From: Roseovarius sp. MMSF_3281
Lineage (GTDB): Bacteria; Pseudomonadota; Alphaproteobacteria; Rhodobacterales; Rhodobacteraceae
Direction: 5' to 3'
DNA length: 64,000 nt
Assembly: GCF_030733685.1 (NCBI RefSeq)
Contig: NZ_JASHIM010000012.1
Span: 1-64,000, forward strand
The notes under the pieces are model-generated. The model was not told where the DNA came from. It saw only the letters and a list, made by a program, of their open reading frames with translations, and ran no database searches. A program made the position numbers and the translations under genes. This document shows, piece after piece, positions 38,861 to 47,954 of the stretch (positions are counted from its first letter, which is position 1; the number at the start of each line of letters is the position of its first letter).

Positions 38861-41440
38861 ATGTCGCGCTATTCGCCATCCGAGATTGAAGCCAAGTGGC
38901 AAAAGGCATGGGAAAAGGCCGGGGTCTTCCGCGCCACCCGGACCGAGGACAAGCCCAAGTACTATGTGCTTGAGATGTTCCCCTATCCCTCGGGCCGCAT
39001 CCACATGGGGCATGTGCGCAACTATACCATGGGCGACGTGATCGCGCGTTACAAGCTGGCCACCGGGCACAACGTGCTGCACCCCATGGGCTGGGATGCC
39101 TTCGGAATGCCCGCCGAGAACGCCGCCATGGCCTCGGGCGGCCACCCCAAGGATTGGACCTACGGCAATATCGACGACATGCGCGCCCAGATGAAGCCGC
39201 TGGGCCTGTCGATCGACTGGAGCCGCGAGTTTGCCACTTGCGACCCTGAATATTACGGCCAGCAACAGGCGCTGTTCCTCGACTTCCTTGAAAAAGGTCT
39301 GGTGTACCGCAAGAACGCCGTGGTCAACTGGGACCCGGTGGATATGACGGTTCTGGCCAACGAACAGGTGGAAAACGGGCGCGGCTGGCGCTCGGGCGCT
39401 TTGGTGGAACGGCGCGAGTTGACGCAATGGTTCTTCCGCATCTCGGACTTTTCCGGTGAATTGCTGGACGCGCTTGATGGGCTGGATAATTGGCCTGCGA
39501 AAGTGCGCCTGATGCAGGAAAACTGGATTGGCCGGTCGCGCGGGCTGCAATTCGCCTTCTCGCTGATCGACGGCCCCGAAGGCCACGACCGGATCGAGGT
39601 GTATACCACCCGCCCCGATACCTTGAACGGGGCCAGCTTCATTGGTGTGTCCCCTGATCACCCGCTGGCCCGCCAGTTGGAAAAAGACAACGCTGATCTG
39701 GCCGAATTCAACGCCGAATGCCGCCGCATGGGCACTTCGGAAGAGGAACTTGAAAAGGCCGAGAAAAAGGGCTTTGACACCGGGCTGCGGGTGCGCCACC
39801 CGTTCGATACCTCGTGGGAGCTGCCGGTTTACGTGGCCAACTTCATCCTGATGGATTACGGCACCGGCGCGATCTTCGGTTGCCCCGCGCATGACCAGCG
39901 CGACCTTGATTTCGCCCGCAAATACGACCTTCCCGTCGCCTCGACGTTCGAGCCGGAAACCCCGGCGGATGATTTCACCCGCCCCGAAGAGGGCGGCGCG
40001 GCCTTCGTGCCCCCGAAAACCGAAAAAGTGCGCTACGTCAAAGGCTTCGCTGGGGAAGACGTGCAAACCGGTGACGAGGGCATCGACGCCGCCGTGGACT
40101 TCTGCGAGGCCAATGGCGTCGGCCAAGGCGTCACCAAGTACCGCCTGCGCGATTGGGGCCTGAGCCGCCAACGCTACTGGGGCTGCCCGATCCCCGTGGT
40201 GCATTGCGACGCCTGCGGCGTGGTGCCCGAGAAGAAAGAAAACCTGCCCATCCAGCTTCCCTATGACGAGGGCGGCAAACCGATTGATTTCTCGGTCCCC
40301 GGCAACCCGCTGGATCGTCATCCCACGTGGCGCGATTGCACTTGCCCGTCCTGTGGCAAGCCCGCGCAGCGCGAGACCGACACCATGGACACCTTCGTCG
40401 ATAGCTCATGGTATTTCGCCCGTTTCACCGCGCCCCGCGCCGAGACCCCTACCGACATGGCCGAGGCCGAGTATTGGATGAACGTCGATCAGTACATCGG
40501 CGGCATCGAACACGCGATCCTGCACCTGCTTTATTCGCGCTTTTTCGCCCGCGCGATGCAGATTTGCGGCCACCTGCCGGAAAAAGCGATTGAACCCTTC
40601 GATGCGCTCTTTACCCAAGGCATGGTCACGCATGAGATTTACCAGACCCGCGATGAGAACAACCGCCCCGTCTATCACTTCCCGGAAGAGGTCGAAGGCG
40701 GCAAGCTGAAGGCCACGGGCGAGGCGGTGGAATTGGTTCCCTCCGCCAAGATGTCGAAATCCAAGAAAAACGTCGTCGATCCGGTCAGCATCATCGAGGC
40801 CTTCGGCGCCGATACCGCCCGCTGGTTCGTCCTGTCCGACAGCCCGCCGGAACGCGACGTGGAATGGACAGCCGCCGGGGCCGAGGCCGCGCACAAGCAC
40901 CTCAGCCGCGTCTGGAACCTGTGTGACCGCATCGCCCAGATGGAATCCGGCACAACGGGCGAGGGCGACGAGGCCCTCCTGCGCGAAATGCACAAGGCCA
41001 TCCATGACGTGACCATGGGCGTCGAATCCTTCGGCTTCAACGCCGCCATCGCGCGGCTTTACGCCTTCACCAACACGCTGGCCAAATCCAAGGCCGGGGC
41101 GGCGGCGCAGCGTCAGGCCATCATGACGCTGGCGCAACTCATGTCGCCCATGACCCCGCACCTTGCGGAAGGTATCTGGGCGCACCAAGGCGGCGAGGGC
41201 CTTATCATCAACGCGCCCTGGCCCAAGGCAGACCCCGCCATGCTGGTCGAAGACAGCGTTACACTGCCCATCCAGATCAACGGCAAACGCCGCGCGGAAA
41301 TCGAAGTGCCCAAGGACATGGACAAGTCCGAGGTTGAAAAAATCGCGCTCTCAACCGATGCTGTGGTCAAGGCGTTGGATGGGGCCCAACCCAAGAAGGT
41401 CATCGTTGTCCCCGGTCGGATCGTGAATGTCGTCGTTTAA
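38861..41440 (+). CDS. leuS: Leucyl-tRNA synthetase
   Basis: Encodes 859 residues from ATG 38861, after GAGGG at 38846-38850; an in-frame start 84 bases upstream lacks support. Class I motifs are clear: the HIGH equivalent HMGH in [18 protein letters not shown] and KMSKS in [14 protein letters not shown]. The connective CP1 editing domain lies between ([34 protein letters not shown]). The C-terminal domain includes [16 protein letters not shown]. The enzyme charges tRNA-Leu. Its 3' end overlaps lptE by 14 bases, indicating coupling. Confidence 0.98.
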   Translation: MSRYSPSEIEAKWQKAWEKAGVFRATRTEDKPKYYVLEMFPYPSGRIHMGHVRNYTMGDVIARYKLATGHNVLHPMGWDAFGMPAENAAMASGGHPKDWTYGNIDDMRAQMKPLGLSIDWSREFATCDPEYYGQQQALFLDFLEKGLVYRKNAVVNWDPVDMTVLANEQVENGRGWRSGALVERRELTQWFFRISDFSGELLDALDGLDNWPAKVRLMQENWIGRSRGLQFAFSLIDGPEGHDRIEVYTTRPDTLNGASFIGVSPDHPLARQLEKDNADLAEFNAECRRMGTSEEELEKAEKKGFDTGLRVRHPFDTSWELPVYVANFILMDYGTGAIFGCPAHDQRDLDFARKYDLPVASTFEPETPADDFTRPEEGGAAFVPPKTEKVRYVKGFAGEDVQTGDEGIDAAVDFCEANGVGQGVTKYRLRDWGLSRQRYWGCPIPVVHCDACGVVPEKKENLPIQLPYDEGGKPIDFSVPGNPLDRHPTWRDCTCPSCGKPAQRETDTMDTFVDSSWYFARFTAPRAETPTDMAEAEYWMNVDQYIGGIEHAILHLLYSRFFARAMQICGHLPEKAIEPFDALFTQGMVTHEIYQTRDENNRPVYHFPEEVEGGKLKATGEAVELVPSAKMSKSKKNVVDPVSIIEAFGADTARWFVLSDSPPERDVEWTAAGAEAAHKHLSRVWNLCDRIAQMESGTTGEGDEALLREMHKAIHDVTMGVESFGFNAAIARLYAFTNTLAKSKAGAAAQRQAIMTLAQLMSPMTPHLAEGIWAHQGGEGLIINAPWPKADPAMLVEDSVTLPIQINGKRRAEIEVPKDMDKSEVEKIALSTDAVVKALDGAQPKKVIVVPGRIVNVVV

Positions 41441-41918
41441 CCGCCGTCTTTTCCTGCTTGGCAGTGCCGCCTTGGTGGCGGGCTGTGGCTTTGCACCCGC
41501 TTACGGGCCAAACGGCGCGGCCACCGCGCTGCAAGGCACCATCGCGGTCGATGAACCCGATAGCCGCCCGGCCTACCTGCTGACCCAAGAACTGGAAGAT
41601 CGGTTGGGCCGCCCCGCGCCCGCGCGCTATGGCCTTGCCTATTCCATCACCCTTGATGAAGACCCCATCGCCATTTCCGCCAGCAACGTGAATACCCGGT
41701 TCAACCTTCTGGGCCGCGTTACCTATGCCCTGCGCGACCTGTCATCGGGCGAGGTTCTGACCTCCGGCAAGGTGGACAGTTTCACCTCCTATTCAGCCTC
41801 CGGCACAACGGTTGCCACACAGGCCGCCGAACGCGACGCCGAGGAACGGCTCATGGTGATCCTTGCCGACCAGATCACCACCCGCCTGATCGCCGCCTCC
41901 GGGGGCCTGCCGGCATGA
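41427..41918 (+). CDS. lptE: LPS-assembly lipoprotein LptE
   Basis: Encodes 163 residues. The N-terminus [20 protein letters not shown] gives a lipobox VAGC with Cys20 and the twin-arginine-like NRRLFLLG. Position between leuS and holA is the standard place for lptE, and [20 protein letters not shown] with [20 protein letters not shown] fits the family. LptE plugs the LptD barrel in the outer membrane and helps deliver LPS. It starts inside the end of leuS and its stop overlaps the ATG of holA. Confidence 0.9.
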   Translation: MSSFNRRLFLLGSAALVAGCGFAPAYGPNGAATALQGTIAVDEPDSRPAYLLTQELEDRLGRPAPARYGLAYSITLDEDPIAISASNVNTRFNLLGRVTYALRDLSSGEVLTSGKVDSFTSYSASGTTVATQAAERDAEERLMVILADQITTRLIAASGGLPA

Positions 41919-42940
41919 AACTGACCGGGCGCGACGCGCCGGGCTATTTCGCCAAGCCCGAAGCGCACCGCACGGGCCTGTTGATCTATGGCCCCGACGG
42001 GATGCGCGTGGCCCTCAAACGGCAAGAGGTGATCGCCGCCCTTATCGGCCCCCAGGGCGAAGAGGAAATGCGCCTGACCCGCATCCCCGCCGCCGACCTG
42101 CGCAAAGACCCCGCGATGCTTTTGGACGCCGTCAAGGCGCAGGGCTTCTTCCCCGGCCCGCGCGTGGCCTTCGTCGAAGACGCGACCGACGCCATGGCCC
42201 CCACCATCATCGCGGCGGTGGAGGAGTGGCAAGAGGGCGATGCCCAGATCATCGTGACGGCAGGACAGCTCAAGGCCAGCTCCAAGCTGCGCAAGCTGTT
42301 CGAAGGGCACCCCAACGCCTATGCCGCCGCCATCTATGATGATCCCCCCTCGCGGGAAGAGATCGAGGCGACCCTCGCCAAATCCGGTCTGCGCGACATC
42401 AGCGGCGATGCCATGCGCGACCTGACGGCCCTGGCGCGCGAGTTGGACCCCGGCGATTTTCGCCAGACCATGGAAAAGCTGGGCCTTTATAAACTGGGCG
42501 ACGATGGCCCGCTCACGCCCGAGGACATCGCCGCTTGCGCGCCCAGTTCCACCGAGGCCGTGCTTGACGATATCCTCAACATCGTGGCCGAGGCGCGTTC
42601 GGGCGAAATCGGCCCGGTGATGAAACGTCTGCGCGCCCAAGGGGTGCAACCCGTGGGCCTTTGCATCGCCGCCACCCGGCATTTCCGCACGCTTTACACC
42701 GCCGCCTCCGATCCGGGCGGCCCGGCCCAAGGCATGGGCCGCTTGCGCCCGCCCGTCTTCGGCCCGCGCCGCGACCGGATGCAGCGGCAGGCGCAAAACT
42801 GGGGCGCGCCACGGCTGCAAGATGCGCTGAGCCTTCTGACGGAAACCGACCTGCAACTGCGTTCGGCGGGGCAACATGCGCCCGACATGGCGCTTGTCGA
42901 GCGCGCGTTGATCCGGCTGGCGATGATGGCGGCGCGCTAG
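41915..42940 (+). CDS. holA: DNA polymerase III subunit delta
   Basis: Encodes 341 residues. The N-terminal domain (GLLIYGPDGMRVALKRQEVI-AAL) and the segment ALVIVE-like RVAFVEDATDAMAPTIIAAV match the delta subunit of alphaproteobacteria. The C-terminal collar helices appear in GLCIAATRHFRTLYTAASDP and in the terminal LVERALIRLAMMAAR. Delta opens the beta sliding clamp as part of the clamp loader. ATG 41915 overlaps the lptE stop, completing a leuS-lptE-holA unit. The gene converges on the gntR gene 35 bp away. Confidence 0.93.
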   Translation: MKLTGRDAPGYFAKPEAHRTGLLIYGPDGMRVALKRQEVIAALIGPQGEEEMRLTRIPAADLRKDPAMLLDAVKAQGFFPGPRVAFVEDATDAMAPTIIAAVEEWQEGDAQIIVTAGQLKASSKLRKLFEGHPNAYAAAIYDDPPSREEIEATLAKSGLRDISGDAMRDLTALARELDPGDFRQTMEKLGLYKLGDDGPLTPEDIAACAPSSTEAVLDDILNIVAEARSGEIGPVMKRLRAQGVQPVGLCIAATRHFRTLYTAASDPGGPAQGMGRLRPPVFGPRRDRMQRQAQNWGAPRLQDALSLLTETDLQLRSAGQHAPDMALVERALIRLAMMAAR

Positions 42941-42975
42941 CGGCCGTCAATGCACCCCGCCGGGCGCGCGCTAAG

Positions 42976-43632
42976 TTATTCTGCGGCACTCTTGAGCGTT
43001 GCGATCAGGCTGTAGAATTTCTCGCCCTGAATGGCCACATGCCCCCGCAACGCGGTGGCCGCCGCTTCGGCATCGCCTTTCTCCAAGGCCTCCAGGATGG
43101 CGCGATGCTCGCCCATGGATTGGGCCATGCGCCCCCGCAACCTAAGCTGTTGGCGGCGGAATGGCTGTAGGCGGCGATGCAGGGTGCCGGTTTCTTTCGC
43201 CAGGAACCCGTTGCCCGACTCGCGATAGATGATCGCGTGGAATCGCTCGTTCTCCGCGTAATACGAATCGGGATCGTTCGCTTCGACCGCCGCTTGGCAC
43301 TTCTCGTTCGCGTCATGCAAATCCGCCAACGCCTCGTCCGAGATGCGCCTTGCCGCCAGCCTTCCGCAGACGGCTTCGAATTCGGCCATCACTTCGAACA
43401 TCTCCATCAGTTCGACCGGCCCGGGCTGACGTACGAAAGCCCCTCGGCGGGCCACGAGTTCGACAAGGCCGGATCGTGCAAGTCGTTGTAATGCCTCTCT
43501 TAATGGTGTTCTGGAAACGCCGAAATGTTCCGCCAGCCGCACCTCGTCCAGCCGGTCCCCATCCTGATAAGTCCCGTCGAAAATCCGTTCTTCCAGCTGT
43601 TCGGCGATGATATCTGCACGACGTTTTTCCAT
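42976..43632 (-). CDS. matR: GntR-family (FCD/FadR subgroup) regulator, probable MatR
   Basis: Encodes 218 residues. An N-terminal winged helix (DGDRLDEVRLAEHFGVSRTP-LREALQRLARSGLVELVARRG) is followed by an all-helical FCD ligand domain with metal-binding His and Asp candidates (YYAENERFHAIIYRESGN, MGEHRAILEALEKGDAEAA). It is divergent from the TRAP-malonate operon across a 138 bp gap containing a palindromic operator. FCD regulators usually bind organic acids. By analogy with Rhizobium MatR, malonate or malonyl-CoA would be the effector. Function is inferred from context and operator. Confidence 0.85.
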   Translation of the reverse strand: MEKRRADIIAEQLEERIFDGTYQDGDRLDEVRLAEHFGVSRTPLREALQRLARSGLVELVARRGAFVRQPGPVELMEMFEVMAEFEAVCGRLAARRISDEALADLHDANEKCQAAVEANDPDSYYAENERFHAIIYRESGNGFLAKETGTLHRRLQPFRRQQLRLRGRMAQSMGEHRAILEALEKGDAEAAATALRGHVAIQGEKFYSLIATLKSAAE

Positions 43633-43676
43633 GGTTTCGTATTACCAGTGCCCTTTTAGAAATTCAATAACGAAAC

Positions 43677-43690
43677 TCTTGTATACAAAA
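43677..43690. promoter_or_regulatory. MatR-type operator
   Basis: TCTTGTATACAAAA contains the perfect palindrome TTGTATACAA (43679-43688), typical of FCD-GntR operators. It closely resembles the TCTTGTA/TACACGA site described for Rhizobium MatR (from memory). Its centre is about 46 bases before the predicted start of dctP transcription. Confidence 0.75.
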
Positions 43691-43693
43691 TCA

Positions 43694-43723
43694 TTGACTG
43701 CAAAAACATTGCATGCCTAGGCT
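43694..43723 (+). promoter_or_regulatory. Probable promoter of the malonate operon
   Basis: TTGACT (43694-43699) and TAGGCT (43718-43723) are separated by 18 bases. The -35 is close to consensus and begins 4 bases after the operator; the -10 is weak. The layout suits activation by a regulator bound just upstream. Confidence 0.5.
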
Positions 43724-43770
43724 AAGGGCATCCCCGAAGTCATTCGGGTTGGAGTTTTAGGGAGGAGAAA

Positions 43771-44757
43771 ATGAAATCACTTTTGAAGTCAGCCAGCGCT
43801 GCGCTGGCCATTGCGGCTGTCGGGACGATGGCCAATGCAACCGAATTGCGCTTGTCGCACCAATGGTCAAACAAGGATATCCGCCACCAGGTGGCCAAGA
43901 TCGTGGCCGATGAGGTGGCGGCCGCCGATGTCGATCTTGAGATCAAGATTTTCGGCTCGAAGTCCCTGTTCAAACCCCGCGAACAGTACAAACCCCTCAG
44001 CCGCGGACAGTTGGACATGACCGTTCTGCCGCTCAGCTACGCAGGCGGACAGCAACCCGCCTATAACCTGACGCTCATGCCGGGCCTTGTGAAAAACCAC
44101 GACCACGCCGCGCGCCTGTCCAATTCGCCTTTCATGGAGGCGCTTGAGGAAAAAATGGCGCAAGATGACGTGATGGTTCTGGTGCATGGCTATCTGGCCG
44201 GTGGCTTTGCCGGTAAGGACAAATGCATTACCGCGCCGGAGGACGTCGACGGCCTGCAGACCCGCGCCGCCGGCAAGTCGTTCGAGCAGATGCTGGCCGG
44301 GGCCGGGGCGTCCATCGCCTCGATGGCGTCGTCCGAGATCTACAATGCCATGCAAACGGGCGTTCTTCAGGCCGCCAACACCTCGTCGTCGTCCTTCGTC
44401 AGCTACCGCATTTACGAGCAGGTCAGCTGCTACACCCCGGCGGGCGATGTGGCCTTGTGGTTCATGTATCAACCGCTTTTGATGAACAAGACCACCTTCG
44501 AGGGCCTCACCGAAGAACAACAGGCTGCCCTTCTTGCCGGTGCCGAAAAGGCCGAGGCGCATTATCTTGAAGAAGCCAAGAAGCAAGACGCGGCCTCGGC
44601 CGAGGTCTTCAAGGAGGCCGGTGTCGAAATCGCCCGGATGAGTGCCGAGAATTTCGAGGCATGGCGCAAGCTTGCGATGGAAACCTCTTATAAAAAGTTC
44701 GTTGAAGAGGTCTCCGACGGGCAAGAACTTCTCGATATGGCGCTGGCCGTGGAATAA
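43771..44757 (+). CDS. TRAP transporter substrate-binding protein (probable malonate, DctP family)
   Basis: Encodes 328 residues behind a strong GGGAGGAG ribosome site. A Sec signal peptide (residues 1-23, cleavage after ANA) directs it to the periplasm. The DctP fold is supported by LRLSHQWSNKDIRHQVAKIV, FKPREQYKPLSRGQLDMTVL and the VDGLQTRAAGKSFEQMLAGAG segment carrying the family's conserved Arg, which contacts the ligand carboxylate. It leads the dctP-dctQ-dctM-matA-matB operon, so malonate is the likely ligand. A stem-loop after its stop probably boosts its expression over the membrane subunits. Confidence 0.88.
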   Translation: MKSLLKSASAALAIAAVGTMANATELRLSHQWSNKDIRHQVAKIVADEVAAADVDLEIKIFGSKSLFKPREQYKPLSRGQLDMTVLPLSYAGGQQPAYNLTLMPGLVKNHDHAARLSNSPFMEALEEKMAQDDVMVLVHGYLAGGFAGKDKCITAPEDVDGLQTRAAGKSFEQMLAGAGASIASMASSEIYNAMQTGVLQAANTSSSSFVSYRIYEQVSCYTPAGDVALWFMYQPLLMNKTTFEGLTEEQQAALLAGAEKAEAHYLEEAKKQDAASAEVFKEAGVEIARMSAENFEAWRKLAMETSYKKFVEEVSDGQELLDMALAVE

Positions 44758-44765
44758 CGCCGCGC

Positions 44766-44786
44766 GGGGCAGCCGCGCGCTGCCCC
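44766..44786 (+). promoter_or_regulatory. Intercistronic stem-loop after dctP
   Basis: GGGGCAGC (44766-44773) and GCTGCCCC (44779-44786) pair perfectly around a five-base loop with no T tract. Such hairpins behind binding-protein genes usually protect the upstream message from 3' decay and raise the ratio of binding protein to permease. Confidence 0.65.
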
Positions 44787-44826
44787 TCCAACTTCTCGAC
44801 ACAAGATAATACGAAGGGAGGCGAAC

Positions 44827-45372
44827 ATGGCCGGAGGGCATGTTTCTGCCGCTGTTGCGCAAACCGGGAATAACCCGTTTCTCAAAGCCGTGGCAGCCAT
44901 CTCGACACTGGCGGGATGGTGTTCTGCCGGGATGATCGTCGCGGCCGTGGCGATCACCTGCCAGATGATCGTCATACGTTTCGTCCTGAACGGCTCGACC
45001 ATCTGGCAGACCGAGGCGGTCGTCTATCTGGTCATTGCCGCCACGTTGATCGGCCTGCCTTATGTTCAACGCCTGCGCGGCCATGTGAACGTGGACCTGA
45101 TCCCCATCTCTTTGCCGCCGCGCGCCCGGTTTGTCCTGGCGGTTGTGACATCGCTTCTGTCGATCGCGATTGTCGCCTTGATGCTGTTCTACGGCTACGA
45201 TTACTGGCACTTCGCCTGGGAGCGGGGCTGGCGCTCCGACACGATCTGGGGGGTGCGCCTGTGGATTCCCTATCTGTCGATCCCCGTGGGCTTTGGCCTG
45301 TTGCTCTTGCAGCTCATCGCCGATCTGGTCGCCGTTCTGACCGGCGTCGATAAACCCTTTGGATTGGAGTAA
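44827..45372 (+). CDS. TRAP transporter small permease (DctQ)
   Basis: Encodes 181 residues. Four hydrophobic helices are visible (WCSAGMIVAAVAITCQMIVI, AVVYLVIAATLIGLPYV, FVLAVVTSLLSIAIVALML and the C-terminal IPVGFGLLLLQLIADLVAVL). The DctQ motif region IWQTEAVVYLVIAATLIGL lies between helices 1 and 2. It pairs with DctM in the inner membrane to form a sodium- or proton-driven secondary transporter fed by DctP. GGGAGG precedes the ATG. Its stop is 5 bases before dctM. Confidence 0.88.
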   Translation: MAGGHVSAAVAQTGNNPFLKAVAAISTLAGWCSAGMIVAAVAITCQMIVIRFVLNGSTIWQTEAVVYLVIAATLIGLPYVQRLRGHVNVDLIPISLPPRARFVLAVVTSLLSIAIVALMLFYGYDYWHFAWERGWRSDTIWGVRLWIPYLSIPVGFGLLLLQLIADLVAVLTGVDKPFGLE

Positions 45373-45377
45373 GCCCG

Positions 45378-46694
45378 ATGGATCCGCTTCTGCTTGGTGG
45401 GATCGTGGCGATTGTCACCATCCTCGTTCTTTTCTCCGGCGTGTCCGTGGCCATGGGCCTGCTGATCGTATCTGCCGGATTCCTTATCATCTTCGACGGC
45501 GTGCGCTCGCTGGAGCTGATGCCGGAAATCCTGTTCGGCAAGCTTGATAACTTCGCGCTGCTGTCGATCCCGATGTTCATCATCATGGGGGCCTCCATCG
45601 CCTCAACCCGCGCAGGCGCCGACCTTTACGAGGCGCTTGAACGCTGGCTGACCCGCGTGCCCGGTGGGCTTGTGGTCTCGAACCTCGGGGCCTGCGCGCT
45701 TTTCGCGGCGATGTCGGGCTCGTCCCCGGCCACCTGTGCGGCCATCGGCAAGATGGGCATCCCCGAGATGCGCAAGCGCGGCTACCCCGATGGTGTCGCC
45801 GCAGGCTCCATCGCGGCGGGCGGTACGCTGGGTATCCTGATCCCGCCCTCGGTCACCATGATCGTCTATGGCATCGCCACCGAAACCTCGATTGGCCGGC
45901 TGTTTCTGGCCGGGGTGATTCCGGGGTTCTTGCTGGTGGGGCTGTTCATGGCATGGTCGCTTTATTCGACATGGCGGTCGGGCGATGCCACGATCCTGAG
46001 TGCCGGAAACTACTCCTGGGCCGAACGGTTCGAGATCCTGCCGCGTGTTCTGCCCTTCCTGCTGATCATCCTCGGCGTGCTCTACGCCATGTACGGCGGC
46101 GTTGCCACGCCCTCGGAAACCGCCGCGGTGGGTGCTCTCTTGTGCCTGCTGATCGCGATGATCATCTACAAGCTATGGCACCCCGGCGCGCTCTGGACGG
46201 TGCTGCGCGACAGCACCAAGGAAAGCGTGATGATTCTCTTCATCATCGCCGCCGCCGGTGTGTTTTCCTACATGCTCAGCTCGCTGTTCATCACCCAGTC
46301 GATCGCGGAATGGATCGGCACATTGGATGTGAACCGCTGGGTGCTGATGGGGGCGGTGAATATCTTCCTGCTGATCGCCGGGTTCTTCCTGCCACCGGTC
46401 GCGGTGATCCTGATGGCCGCGCCCATCCTGCTGCCGATCATCACCACCGCCGGGTTCGATCCGATCTGGTTTGCCGTGGTGCTGACCATCAACATGGAAA
46501 TCGGCCTGATCTCGCCGCCTGTCGGCCTGAACCTCTACGTGATCAATGGCATCGCGCCGGATATTTCGCTAAAAACGATCCTGACGGGATCACTGCCTTT
46601 CGTGGCCTGCATGGTGATTGCCATCATCCTGTTGTGCCTTTTCCCGGGCCTTGCCACATGGTTGCCCAACGTTGTCATGGGGGGCGCGATATGA
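45378..46694 (+). CDS. TRAP transporter large permease (DctM)
   Basis: Encodes 438 residues with about twelve hydrophobic helices. Characteristic DctM sequences include LFAAMSGSSPATCAAIGKMG, GSIAAGGTLGILIPPSVTMI, YGGVATPSETAAVGALLCLL and MEIGLISPPVGLNLYVING. DctM carries the ion and substrate pathway. The TGA overlaps the ATG of matA (46691-46694), so transport and catabolism genes are translationally coupled. Substrate assignment to malonate rests on that coupling. Confidence 0.92.
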   Translation: MDPLLLGGIVAIVTILVLFSGVSVAMGLLIVSAGFLIIFDGVRSLELMPEILFGKLDNFALLSIPMFIIMGASIASTRAGADLYEALERWLTRVPGGLVVSNLGACALFAAMSGSSPATCAAIGKMGIPEMRKRGYPDGVAAGSIAAGGTLGILIPPSVTMIVYGIATETSIGRLFLAGVIPGFLLVGLFMAWSLYSTWRSGDATILSAGNYSWAERFEILPRVLPFLLIILGVLYAMYGGVATPSETAAVGALLCLLIAMIIYKLWHPGALWTVLRDSTKESVMILFIIAAAGVFSYMLSSLFITQSIAEWIGTLDVNRWVLMGAVNIFLLIAGFFLPPVAVILMAAPILLPIITTAGFDPIWFAVVLTINMEIGLISPPVGLNLYVINGIAPDISLKTILTGSLPFVACMVIAIILLCLFPGLATWLPNVVMGGAI

Positions 46695-47950
46695 CGCTGC
46701 TGGCGGATCTTCTTTCTACCGTGTTCGAACGGCGCTACCGCCGCGAGGCCCCCGGCCTCGCCAAGGATGGCCGCCCGCTGACCGAAATGGCCACCGCCTT
46801 GGTCGGCTCGGCGGGCGAGACATCCGGATTGGCACTGGCGCGGGAAATCCTTGCACGCTTTCCCGAATTGGACGACGCCGAGAAACTGGCCTTTTTCAGT
46901 GACATCGCGACCACGATGAATATCGACCCCGAGGTGGTCCGAACCACGCTCGACGCCTATGAGCGCACCCCCTCCAAGGCCACCTACCGCGCCTTTGCCG
47001 AAGCGTCCGAACCCGCCCGGCAAGAGTTGATCCGCAGGCTCAATGGCGTCCCCGGCGCCACCGGCGCGCTTGTCAAGATGCGCGCCGACCTTCTCCGGCT
47101 GGGCCGCAACGACCCCGAGCTTCAGGCGCTCGATCTGGATTTCCGCCATCTCTTTGCCTCGTGGTTCAATCGCGGCTTCCTGGTGCTGCGCCCGATCAAC
47201 TGGGAAAGCCCGGCGCATATCCTTGAAAAGATCATCGCCTACGAGGCCGTGCACGCAATCGACAGTTGGGATGACCTGCGCCGCAGGCTACAACCCCGGG
47301 ACCGCCGGTGTTTCGCCTTTTTCCACCCGGCCATGCCCGATGAACCGTTGATCTTTGTCGAAGTGGCGCTGACCCGCGGTGTGCCCGGCTCCGTTCAGGC
47401 GCTCTTGGCCGAGGACCGCGCCGCCTTGCCCGCCGAGGAGGCCGATACCGCCGTTTTCTATTCGATCTCGAATTGCCAAGCGGGCTTGGCCAGCATTTCC
47501 TTCGGCAATTCCCTGATCAAACAGGTGGCGTCGGACCTGGCAGCGGAATTGCCCGGTCTGAAAACCTTTGTCACACTGTCGCCGATCCCCGGCTTGACCA
47601 AATGGCTTGATCAAGAAGACATCGCTTGGGATACCGACCACTCCGACAGCATGAAGGCGCTGGCCGCGCATTACCTGCTTAACGCCAAATCCGAAAACGG
47701 TGCCCCATTCGATCCGGTGGCGCGCTTCCATCTGGGCAACGGGGCCATTGTCCATGCCGTACATGCCGATGCCGACACCTCGGACAAGGGGCGCGCCCAA
47801 TCGGGCGGTGCGATGGTAAATTACCTTTACGATCTGTCCCGCGTCGCGCAAAACCACGAAAACTTTGCCAATACCCGCGATGTCGTCGCCACCCCCGAGG
47901 TCAAGGCCTTGGCCGGACAGGCGGCATCGCCCAAGATCGAGGAAAGATAA
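46691..47950 (+). CDS. matA: Malonyl-CoA decarboxylase
   Basis: Encodes 419 residues from ATG 46691 overlapping the dctM stop; the frame is open far upstream, but only as a shadow of dctM. The N-terminal helical domain and C-terminal GNAT-like catalytic domain are present. The C-terminal domain has AVFYSISNCQAGLASISFGN and the family signature FDPVARFHLGNGA, whose His347 corresponds to the catalytic His. The enzyme decarboxylates malonyl-CoA to acetyl-CoA and CO2 in the cytoplasm. With MatB it turns imported malonate into acetyl-CoA. Confidence 0.94.
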   Translation: MTLLADLLSTVFERRYRREAPGLAKDGRPLTEMATALVGSAGETSGLALAREILARFPELDDAEKLAFFSDIATTMNIDPEVVRTTLDAYERTPSKATYRAFAEASEPARQELIRRLNGVPGATGALVKMRADLLRLGRNDPELQALDLDFRHLFASWFNRGFLVLRPINWESPAHILEKIIAYEAVHAIDSWDDLRRRLQPRDRRCFAFFHPAMPDEPLIFVEVALTRGVPGSVQALLAEDRAALPAEEADTAVFYSISNCQAGLASISFGNSLIKQVASDLAAELPGLKTFVTLSPIPGLTKWLDQEDIAWDTDHSDSMKALAAHYLLNAKSENGAPFDPVARFHLGNGAIVHAVHADADTSDKGRAQSGGAMVNYLYDLSRVAQNHENFANTRDVVATPEVKALAGQAASPKIEER

Positions 47951-47954
47951 CCCC

